A stretch of DNA of 64,000 bases, taken from NCBI RefSeq assembly GCF_000186345.1, contig NC_014962.1:1488001-1552000 (forward strand), in the 5' to 3' direction. Under the pieces are notes generated by a model. It ran no database searches and had not been told where the DNA came from. It worked only from the letters and a program-made list of their open reading frames with translations. Made by a program: the position numbers and the translations under genes. Shown piece by piece: positions 57,521-64,000 of the stretch (position 1 is its first letter; the number at the start of each line of letters is the position of its first letter). The DNA is from Isosphaera pallida ATCC 43644. Its GTDB lineage: Bacteria > Planctomycetota > Planctomycetia > Isosphaerales > Isosphaeraceae.

Positions 57521-58417
57521 ATGGCCACGCTGACCGACGAGGTTCCCGACCTGGCGGCGATTCATCAGCCCATCGGCGACCTGTTTCCTCGTCCCGACCC
57601 ATCCGATGCGTCAGCATGGATCAAGTGGCGTTTGAGCGAGGATCAGGTCGCCCATTTTCATGAACATGGGTATGTAGCGGGCATTCGCTTGCTCGACGAT
57701 GCCCAAGTGGACGCGCTGCGTGCCGAACTTCAGGAATGGTTCGACCCCAACCATCGCGGACGCCATCTTTGGTACGAGTATCACACCAACGAATCGAGCG
57801 ACCCGAACACCGTGCTGTTCCACGCTTTGGGAGCTTGGCGGATCAAGCCAGGCTTTCATGATTTGCTGTGGAATCCTGCGTTTGTGGTGCCTGCTGCTCA
57901 ACTTTTGGGCGGGCCGGTACGGTTCTGGCACGATCAACTTTTTTGCAAGCCTGCGCGGGATGGCGGCGTGGTGGCCTGGCATCAGGACTATTCCTATTGG
58001 ACCCGCACGGTGCCGATGGCTCACCTGACCTGCTGGATCGGCTTGGACGACTCGACCCAAGCCAACGGCTGTTTGCAATACATTCCCGGCTCGCATCGCT
58101 GGAATCTGCTGCCGATCACCGGACTGGCAGGCGACATGAACGCCATTCGCCAGGTGTTGACCGACGACCAGTGGCAACGCCTCAACCAGCCCGTTGCCAT
58201 TGAACTCCAAAAGGGCGAGGCGGCATTTCATCATCCTCTGCTGATTCATGGCTCGTTTGGCAACCGTTCGGATCGCCCTAGACGCGCGGTGGTGCTCAAC
58301 GTGGTGCGTGACGGCGTGACCTCGGCGACCGACCAACCGTTGCTGGAGGGAGTGCCGCCGGTACCCCGAGGCCAACCCCTGGGCGGCCGTTTTTTTCCCT
58401 TGCTGTACACGCCGTGA
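57521..58417 (+). CDS. Phytanoyl-CoA dioxygenase (PhyH) family Fe(II)/2-oxoglutarate enzyme
   Basis: The 298-residue protein from ATG 57521. The Fe(II) triad is visible: His-x-Asp in [10 protein letters not shown] and the distal His in [19 protein letters not shown], whose Arg should bind 2-oxoglutarate. [26 protein letters not shown] is typical of PhyH. It hydroxylates an unknown small molecule. The Gfo/Idh/MocA gene follows 52 bases later on the same strand, a pairing compatible with sugar or natural-product modification. Confidence 0.9.
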   Translation: MATLTDEVPDLAAIHQPIGDLFPRPDPSDASAWIKWRLSEDQVAHFHEHGYVAGIRLLDDAQVDALRAELQEWFDPNHRGRHLWYEYHTNESSDPNTVLFHALGAWRIKPGFHDLLWNPAFVVPAAQLLGGPVRFWHDQLFCKPARDGGVVAWHQDYSYWTRTVPMAHLTCWIGLDDSTQANGCLQYIPGSHRWNLLPITGLAGDMNAIRQVLTDDQWQRLNQPVAIELQKGEAAFHHPLLIHGSFGNRSDRPRRAVVLNVVRDGVTSATDQPLLEGVPPVPRGQPLGGRFFPLLYTP

Positions 58418-58469
58418 TTTCTGGCCGCCTCGTTCTCCTGCCCCCGTCTCGTTGGGATGGAGTTCCCCC

Positions 58470-59798
58470 ATGAGCGACGTTTGCCGTCGTCCTGACGGTT
58501 CCGAATCGTCCCGTCCGGTCAGCCGGCGATTCTTCCTAGGCACCGCCCTAGCCGTCACCGCCACGACTTGGGCTGCCCCGCGGGCCAAGGCGCGAAGTCT
58601 GCGCGCTCACGAGAAACTGAATATCGGGGTCGTCGGCACAGCCAACCGCGGTGCCGCGAACATCAACGGCGTTCAGAGTGAAAATATCGTCGCTATCTGC
58701 GACGTGGATTCCCGCTACCTTGCCCAGGCCCAGGAGCGTTTTCCCAAAGCGAAGGCGTACCGCGACTTTCGCAAGCTGCTTGAACAACACGACCTGGATG
58801 CGATCGTGGTCAGCACCACCGACCACACCCACGCCTCCCCCTCGGCAATCGCGCTGAACCTGGGCAAGCACGTTTATTGCGAAAAGCCGTTGACCCACTC
58901 GGTCCACGAAGCGCGCACCCTGGCCACCCTGGCCAAAGCCCATCCCGAGCTTGCCACCCAGATGGGCACTCAGATCCACGCGGGCGCGAATTACCGCCGG
59001 GTGGTCGAACTGATCCGCGCCGGCGCGATTGGGACCATCAAGGAAGTGCATACCTGGGTGGCCAAAAGCTGGGGTGGCGACCACCGTCCCCAGGGCGAGG
59101 CGGTGGTTCCAGACTACCTTGACTGGGACCTTTGGCTGGGACCGGCTCCCCAAACGGCGTTCAACCCTGGTTACCACCCGGCCGAATGGCGTCGCTACTG
59201 GGCGTTCGGCAATGGCTCGCTGGGCGATATGGGCTGCCATCACATCGACCTGCCGTTTTGGGCGCTGGACTTGACCGCACCGACGACCATCACAGCTGAC
59301 GGTCCGCCAGTCGATCCTGAAGTCGCTCCGAACCATCTTCAGGTCCGTTACGAGTTTCCCGCCGTGGGCGATCGGCCTGCGTTGAGCCTGACCTGGTACG
59401 ACGGCGGCTTGCGTCCTGCCCTGTTGAAGCAGCCAGGGATGCCCCGCTGGGGCGACGGCAACCTGTTCGTGGGCGACAAGGGGATGCTCTTGGCCGATTA
59501 CAGCGACCACCGCCTGCTGCCCGAGGCCGACTTCCGCGAGTTCCAACCGCCCGAACCAACCATCCCCGACAGCATCGGCCACTACAATGAGTGGATCGAA
59601 GCCTGCAAGACCGGACGCCCCACCACCTGCAACTTCGTCTACTCGGGGAACCTGACCGAAACCGTGTTGCTGGGAACAGTCGCCTACCGCTGCGGTCAAA
59701 CCCTGGAATGGGATCCCATCGGCCTGCGCGCTCCCAACTGCTCTAAGGCCGAGGAATTCCTCCGCCGCGATTACCGCGCCGGTTGGACCCTGGGATGA
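58470..59798 (+). CDS. Tat-exported Gfo/Idh/MocA-family oxidoreductase
   Basis: The 442-residue protein has a twin-arginine signal VSRRFFLGTALAVTATTWAA, then a Rossmann domain (KLNIGVVGTANRGAANI, VAICDVD), the EKPLTHSVHEAR motif with catalytic Lys, and GSLGDMGCHHIDLPFWALDL in the C-terminal domain. These enzymes oxidise or reduce sugars and cyclitols with NAD(P); Tat export of cofactor-loaded members is frequent in planctomycetes. ATG 58470 is preferred over TTG 58452. Substrate unknown. Confidence 0.92.
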   Translation: MSDVCRRPDGSESSRPVSRRFFLGTALAVTATTWAAPRAKARSLRAHEKLNIGVVGTANRGAANINGVQSENIVAICDVDSRYLAQAQERFPKAKAYRDFRKLLEQHDLDAIVVSTTDHTHASPSAIALNLGKHVYCEKPLTHSVHEARTLATLAKAHPELATQMGTQIHAGANYRRVVELIRAGAIGTIKEVHTWVAKSWGGDHRPQGEAVVPDYLDWDLWLGPAPQTAFNPGYHPAEWRRYWAFGNGSLGDMGCHHIDLPFWALDLTAPTTITADGPPVDPEVAPNHLQVRYEFPAVGDRPALSLTWYDGGLRPALLKQPGMPRWGDGNLFVGDKGMLLADYSDHRLLPEADFREFQPPEPTIPDSIGHYNEWIEACKTGRPTTCNFVYSGNLTETVLLGTVAYRCGQTLEWDPIGLRAPNCSKAEEFLRRDYRAGWTLG

Positions 59799-59847
59799 CG
59801 CCGACTCCTCGTTCCCCAAGACCCACACCGACTCAGTCGCTCCGGCC

Positions 59848-59875
59848 TTGACAGACTGGGGCGATTCCCTAGGAT
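59848..59875 (+). promoter_or_regulatory. Promoter of parB
   Basis: TTGACA (59848-59853, 6/6), a 16-base spacer and TAGGAT (59870-59875, 4/6). The predicted start near 59882 leaves a leader of about 37 bases if translation begins at 59919. Confidence 0.55.
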
Positions 59876-59918
59876 CCGAACGGTGAGCAAATCGTCCGGG
59901 TTTGGGGAGGATCGGCGC

Positions 59919-60830
59919 GTGAATCGTCGGCGATTGGGGAAGGGATTGGACGCCCTGCTGGGCCATGCCGACGGCGGCGCGGAGCCCGGTTCGATCGACC
60001 GTAGCGAACTGATCCGCATCGGGTTGGAACGCATCGGGCCCAACCCTTATCAACCCCGCCGTGACTTTCCTGAAGAGGAACTTCGAGCTCTGGCCGACTC
60101 GATCCGGGAACACGGCGTCCTCCAGCCGATCTTGGTACGTCCCGACCCCGACGATCCCGAACGCTATCAACTCATCGCCGGCGAACGGCGGTTGCGGGCT
60201 TGCGTCTTGGCCCAGGTCTTCGAAGTCCCCGCCCGCATCATGGCGCTGGACGACCGCAAGGTGGCCGAACTCGCGCTGGTGGAGAACCTCCAGCGCGAGG
60301 ATCTTGGACCGCTCGAGAAGGCAGTGGCCTTCCGCGATTACCTGGCCGCTCATGGTTGCACCCAGGAGGAACTGGCCAAACGTTTAGGACTGGACCGATC
60401 GACCGTCGCTAACCTCATCCGACTGCTGGACCTCCCCGATTCGGTCGCGGAATGGCTCCGACAACGCAAGCTGACCCAGGGACACGCTCGCGCTCTTTTG
60501 GCGCTGGGTGATGCCGAGGCGATCATCGCGGCGGCCGCACGGGTGGTCGAGGAAGGGCTGTCGGTTCGTCAGACTGAAACCCTCGTCTCCGGCGGCGATC
60601 CTTACGCCGCCCGTGCCACTAGCGGCAGCTCCTCGGCGTCGCGCCGGTCAAACGACCCGGCTGAGCGAGTGGTGCCCTCGCATTTCCGCGATCTTGAAAC
60701 CCACCTGCGTCAGAAGTTCGGCACCGCCGTGGCGGTCAAGCCCACGGGCCAAGGCAAAGGACGAATCGTCATCGAGTTCGCCAACGAAGAGGAATTTGCG
60801 CGGGTGTCGGCTCTGATCCGCGACTTTTGA
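59919..60830 (+). CDS. parB: Chromosome partitioning protein ParB/Spo0J
   Basis: The 303-residue protein. NRRRLGKGLDALLG at the N-terminus (ParA-stimulating region), GPNPYQPRRDFPEEELRALADSI, the CTPase/arginine motif in LIAGERRLRAC, the ENLQREDLGPLEKAVAF box, and the helix-turn-helix GCTQEELAKRLGLDRSTVANLIRLL. It binds parS and loads SMC. GTG 59919 has GGGGAGG at eight bases and gives the standard N-terminus. GTG 59883 would add 12 residues and sit almost on the predicted transcription start. No parA is adjacent, and I saw no parS site in the window. Confidence 0.95.
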   Translation: MNRRRLGKGLDALLGHADGGAEPGSIDRSELIRIGLERIGPNPYQPRRDFPEEELRALADSIREHGVLQPILVRPDPDDPERYQLIAGERRLRACVLAQVFEVPARIMALDDRKVAELALVENLQREDLGPLEKAVAFRDYLAAHGCTQEELAKRLGLDRSTVANLIRLLDLPDSVAEWLRQRKLTQGHARALLALGDAEAIIAAAARVVEEGLSVRQTETLVSGGDPYAARATSGSSSASRRSNDPAERVVPSHFRDLETHLRQKFGTAVAVKPTGQGKGRIVIEFANEEEFARVSALIRDF

Positions 60831-60864
60831 CCCGGCGCGTGGCCTCGTCCGATCTGGCACCCTT

Positions 60865-60911
60865 GCCTTGAGGGAAAGGCTCGGGAAAACCCCCGTGCGG
60901 GGATCGTCCCG
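60865..60911 (+). terminator. Two adjacent hairpins after parB
   Basis: GCCTT/AAGGC (60865-60880) is followed by a nested hairpin: outer CGGGA/TCCCG (60882-60886, 60907-60911) and inner CCCC-GTGC-GGGG (60891-60902). It lies 35-80 bases after the parB stop in the 314-bp gap to the PFK gene, with a short pyrimidine run after it. It may end parB transcription or structure the PFK leader. Confidence 0.4.
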
Positions 60912-61144
60912 TTGCTTTCCTTGAGATACACTGGGCTTGCTGCGATCGCGCGGGATGTGTCGCGCCGCCGTCGCTCGCGGGTGGAATCGCCTCCGCGCCT
61001 GCCGAGGCCACACGCCGCGTCGTCGCCGCCGGACGTTCGATCCGGTTCGCGCGCCCGCCATCCTCCGGGGTGGGCCGGGTCGTGGGCCTTCGAGTGAGTC
61101 CCCCCCGGTCCGCGATCGTTTCCCTGCCAAGGAGTCTCGCCGTG

Positions 61145-62461
61145 ATGTCCGCCTCGTCCCCGCCGGAGCCCTCCCCCACCACCAACCGCGTCATTCGCAA
61201 AGTGGCCATTCTCTTCGCCGGAGGACCGGCTCCGGCGGCCAACGCCGTCATTTCCACCGCCGCAGCCTCGTTCCTCCGCAACGGCATCGAAGTGGTGGGT
61301 ATTCTGCATGGATACTCCCATCTCGTCGAGTTTGGCCCGGATCATCCGATGCAGGAAGGCCGAGATGTGCTGACCATCACGAATCGGACCCTGCGGCGAA
61401 CCCGCAACAGCCGGGGGATTCTCATTGGCACCGCCCGTACCAACCCCGGCAAGTCGGTCAACTCGCCCGCGGATCTGGCCGACCCAGTCAAGACTGCCCC
61501 GCTCAAAACCATCCACGACGCCCTCAGTTCGCTCAACGTCGATGCCCTGGTCTCGATTGGCGGCGACGACACGCTCAAAACCGCCAACAAGTTTCAAAAG
61601 TTCCAACGCTATCTGCCGGCCGACGCTCGGCGGATCGCCGTAGTCCACGTCCCCAAAACCATCGACAACGACTACTCCGGCATCGACTTCACCTTCGGTT
61701 ACTTCACCGCCGTCGATACCCTCGCCCGCGAAATCCTCAACCTGTTGGCTGACGCCGAAGCCACTCGCTGCTACTACCTCGTTGAAACCATGGGACGCTC
61801 CGCCGGGTGGTTGGCCTACGGCGCGGCCATCGCCGGCGAAGCCTCGCTGGTCCTCTCGGTGGAGGACATCGTGGGCAAATATCGCGCCGAAGAAACCTAC
61901 GAAGACCCCAAGACCGGTGAAACCAAAACTCGCCCTGTGATGAATATCAACGAAGTCATCAAGTGGGTGGTCGCCGCTATGCGGACCCGCGACCGGGACG
62001 GGAAACCTTTTGGGGTGATCGTGCTGGCCGAAGGTCTGGCCGAACTTCTTCCCTCGGAGATGCTCAAAGGCATCCCCCGCGACGATCACGGCCACATCTC
62101 CATCTCCCAGGTCAACTTGGGCAAAACCTTCGCCAAGCTCGTCGCCAACGAATACCGAAGCCAGACCGGCAAAGATCGCAAAGTCAATGGCCTTCAGCTC
62201 GGTTACGAAGCCCGTTGCGCTCAACCTCACGCCTTCGACGTGATGCTGGGCAGCCAACTCGGAGTCGGCGCTTATCGCGCGTTGGTCGAACGAGGGTTGG
62301 ACGGCGTGATGGTTTCCGTCTCCGGCCAGCTTGATCTCACCTACGTCGATTTCGACAAGCTCGTCGATCCCGAGACCCTAGTGACCAAGGTTCGCTTCAT
62401 CGAGAAGGATTCCGACTTTCAAAAGCTGGCTCGCTTCCTCGAAACTCAAGTGCAGTACTGA
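61145..62461 (+). CDS. Pyrophosphate-type 6-phosphofructokinase
   Basis: The 438-residue enzyme phosphorylates fructose 6-phosphate. VAILFAGGPAPAANAVISTAA opens the phosphoryl-donor site. VSIGGDDTLKTAN has the second Asp, and PKTIDNDY has the Lys; both replace the Gly residues of ATP-dependent enzymes and are the accepted signature for PPi use. VETMGRSAGWLAYGAAIAG and GLQLGYEARCAQPHAFD form the sugar site. AAGGAG precedes ATG 61145. The enzyme should be reversible and not allosterically controlled like the ATP form. Confidence 0.92.
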   Translation: MSASSPPEPSPTTNRVIRKVAILFAGGPAPAANAVISTAAASFLRNGIEVVGILHGYSHLVEFGPDHPMQEGRDVLTITNRTLRRTRNSRGILIGTARTNPGKSVNSPADLADPVKTAPLKTIHDALSSLNVDALVSIGGDDTLKTANKFQKFQRYLPADARRIAVVHVPKTIDNDYSGIDFTFGYFTAVDTLAREILNLLADAEATRCYYLVETMGRSAGWLAYGAAIAGEASLVLSVEDIVGKYRAEETYEDPKTGETKTRPVMNINEVIKWVVAAMRTRDRDGKPFGVIVLAEGLAELLPSEMLKGIPRDDHGHISISQVNLGKTFAKLVANEYRSQTGKDRKVNGLQLGYEARCAQPHAFDVMLGSQLGVGAYRALVERGLDGVMVSVSGQLDLTYVDFDKLVDPETLVTKVRFIEKDSDFQKLARFLETQVQY

Positions 62462-62726
62462 GTTAAGTCAAGTGGAGGGGAGTGATCGTTGCTTGCGTGT
62501 CCAGTCGATCCAACCGATTCGTGACGGCCTGGTCACGGTCTTGGTTGTAACCCAGTCCAAGTCGGGTTGACTCAAATCGACTGGACGCCAACGATCCACT
62601 TCACCACCGGCGGGGCGGGGCAATCTCACTTCAACCCACGCCGCCCGCCGACGCGGAACTGTTCCGACGTCGTTCTGTCGGTCGCATCCATAACCTACGT
62701 TCCCATCCTCTCACGGCTTCTCACGA

Positions 62727-62981
62727 ATGAATCCACGGCTCACGCTCACCCTGCGTCTTCTGGGACCGGCGCTGCAAGTGATCGCGCTGTTGGCCCTGAT
62801 TGGATTCCGCCCACAGATGGCCCGCGAGGTGGTTGGGATTCCGCTTCAGTCCATCTTTTTGGCTCTCTTTGGGCTGGGATTCCTCATGGTGATGATCGCC
62901 CTGACGTTGGGACGCTCTTTCACCCCAACGCCGCGAGAACGCCCAGCGCCACGCGAGTCCGGCGACTTGGAACGCCCTTGA
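62727..62981 (+). CDS. Small hypothetical membrane protein
   Basis: The 84-residue protein has two clear membrane helices (LRLLGPALQVIALLALIGF and IFLALFGLGFLMVMIALTL) and a charged Pro/Arg tail. No known family. The start ATG follows a 265-bp gap after the PFK gene. Codon use resembles real genes here, but only length and hydrophobicity support it. Confidence 0.55.
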   Translation: MNPRLTLTLRLLGPALQVIALLALIGFRPQMAREVVGIPLQSIFLALFGLGFLMVMIALTLGRSFTPTPRERPAPRESGDLERP

Positions 62982-63092
62982 AGGAATCTCGAATCAGTCT
63001 TGATACCAATGCTGACTCGAAGCCAAGTGGACCGCGGCAAGCTCTGCAAAACGCTCTGATATTGAAATGTTGATTTTCTGAAAAGAGAGGGG

Positions 63093-63110
63093 CTCGGAGC
63101 AACTCCTGAG
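63093..63110 (-). terminator. Possible terminator of the S41 protease gene
   Basis: Directly after the minus-strand stop, ctcaggag, loop ttg and ctccgag form a seven-pair stem with one bulged A, followed by a pyrimidine-rich stretch ending in tttt. Confidence 0.4.
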
Positions 63111-63113
63111 TTT

Positions 63114-64000
63114 TTAGAGGCCCGGTTGTGTCCGTATGGCTCGACCCGGGCGGGGTCCGAGTTTGGGATAGTCATCCAAACGTCGGAGCGCTGCTTCGCG
63201 GATTGGATCGTAGGCTGGCGTTCCATCGGCCGCGCCAGCGGATTCGCCCGAGAGGGTTGGCTTGAGATTAGAGCGCACCATGAGATTGGGAACCACCCCG
63301 TGTCCTGAGTAGGGGTGATCGAGTGGCGAGTGGAACACGGCGGTGGTGAGTTTGAGACCGACTGGCACGGTTCGCAACGGCAGAATGCTTTGAATCGAAC
63401 CCTTGCCGTAGCTGGTTTCGCCAACCACCAACGCCCGCTCGTTCTCCTTTAAGGCTCCGGCCAGAACCTCCGCTGCGCTGGCGGAGTGACGGTCGATCAA
63501 GACCGCCAGCGGCAAGCGATAGACCGCTGGAGTTCGGTCGATGTAGTCGCTGGTTTGGTCCGCCGCCCGTCCCCGAGTGCGGACAATCCGACCCCGATCT
63601 AAAAAGAGGTCGGCCAGGTCGATTGAGACATTCAGCAATCCGCCGGGGTTGTCTCGAAGGTCCAAGACCAGCGCGGTCATTCCGTCCTGCTCCAACCGCC
63701 GCATCGCCCGCTGAAACTCCTCCAAGGTGGTCCGTTGGAAGCCGTTGAGGCGAATGTAACCCACGCCGCGTGAGCGGTCGATGATCTTGACTTCGGCCAC
63801 GCTTTCGATTTCGACATGACGACGCACCAAACGCACACGATGGATCGTGCCTGGAGCGCGACGAATCTCCAACTCGACCGAGGATCCTTCGGGACCCTCG
63901 AGAGTCCGGGCGGCGGTGTCCAGATCGAGCTTGGCCAAGGAGCGGCCGTCCACGGCAATGATCCAATCTCCCGGCCTCAGTCCCGCCTCGGCCGCGGGAC
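63114..64000 (-). CDS. C-terminal processing protease (S41, PDZ-containing), 5' part outside the window
   Basis: The frame is open from the window edge to a TAA at 63114; 295 residues are visible. The start falls in a PDZ domain (EAGLRPGDWIIAVDGRSLAKLD). The tail-specific protease core follows: GVGYIRLNGFQRTTLEEF, LVLDLRDNPGGLL, the catalytic Ser in DRHSASAAEVLAGAL and Lys in GETSYGKGSIQ. It cleaves C-terminal tails of periplasmic proteins. The missing N-terminus should hold a signal peptide. Confidence 0.93.
   Translation of the reverse strand, partial: PAAEAGLRPGDWIIAVDGRSLAKLDLDTAARTLEGPEGSSVELEIRRAPGTIHRVRLVRRHVEIESVAEVKIIDRSRGVGYIRLNGFQRTTLEEFQRAMRRLEQDGMTALVLDLRDNPGGLLNVSIDLADLFLDRGRIVRTRGRAADQTSDYIDRTPAVYRLPLAVLIDRHSASAAEVLAGALKENERALVVGETSYGKGSIQSILPLRTVPVGLKLTTAVFHSPLDHPYSGHGVVPNLMVRSNLKPTLSGESAGAADGTPAYDPIREAALRRLDDYPKLGPRPGRAIRTQPGL

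Noticed and set aside
58548-60353. 601-residue minus-strand frame opposite the Gfo/Idh/MocA and parB genes
   Set aside because: It is a high-G+C shadow frame opposite two genes with complete family motifs. Its translation has no recognisable domain.
60710-62257. 515-residue minus-strand frame opposite the phosphofructokinase gene
   Set aside because: Gly/Val/Asp-rich mirror translation without family motifs; the plus strand has the intact PFK.
1-64000. CRISPR arrays, insertion sequences or prophage genes
   Set aside because: No regularly spaced repeats, transposase, integrase or phage structural genes were found on either strand.

Overview
The window looks like a chromosomal segment of a planctomycete, most likely of the Isosphaera type (family Isosphaeraceae). 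This is an inference from several signs: high G+C coding DNA; the planctomycete N-terminal export motif LESLETRTLLS on a 1633-residue subtilase; a planctomycete-type CxxCH cytochrome domain; a PilM with a huge Gly/Met tail; Tat-dependent Gfo/Idh/MocA oxidoreductases; and a mosaic gene order with few long operons. I see no insertion sequence, prophage, CRISPR array or rRNA. One tRNA gene (Asp) is present.

Layout. 1-7 kb: a truncated type IV pilus PilM (minus), an 800-bp gap with a tandem repeat, and a 1293-residue hybrid histidine kinase. 7-19 kb: a UvrA paralogue with a shortened insertion domain, a DUF374 acyltransferase, CutC, an Hsp70-VWA fusion, a Gdx/SugE-type exporter, cytidine deaminase, an acyl-ACP/CoA synthetase, a cupin and a secreted cytochrome. 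19-28 kb: IF-1, an oleC-oleD pair (beta-lactone/olefin pathway), a secreted beta-lactamase-fold hydrolase, a Wzm/Wzt-type polysaccharide exporter, an HpcH aldolase, tRNA-Asp and Maf. 28-35.6 kb: sulfite reductase, formate-THF ligase and two tandem GTPases, one membrane-anchored and one with DUF697.

35.6-40.3 kb is the most coherent system. Four translationally overlapping genes encode a Mn/Zn/Fe-type ABC importer (binding protein, ATPase, two permeases). The last permease carries a C-terminal DtxR/MntR-like metalloregulator. The operon starts behind a TTGACA promoter whose -10 and start site are overlapped by a run of alternating palindromes, so the importer may carry its own regulator and operator.

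40.6-52 kb: an orphan EboD-like sugar phosphate cyclase, tryptophan 2,3-dioxygenase, Mfd, a tandem pseudo-receiver protein, a GT87 mannosyltransferase-type membrane protein, RibF, MnmM and VanZ. 52-64 kb: the giant subtilase with two almost identical 446-bp P-domain repeats, a PhyH dioxygenase, a Gfo/Idh/MocA oxidoreductase, ParB, a PPi-type phosphofructokinase, a small membrane protein and the C-terminal part of an S41 protease.

Several promoters can be proposed by eye. They share TTG-rich -35 boxes and 16-18 bp spacers; the best are those of tRNA-Asp, the metal operon and parB. All functional calls rest on motif recognition from reading the sequence; no database search was run.
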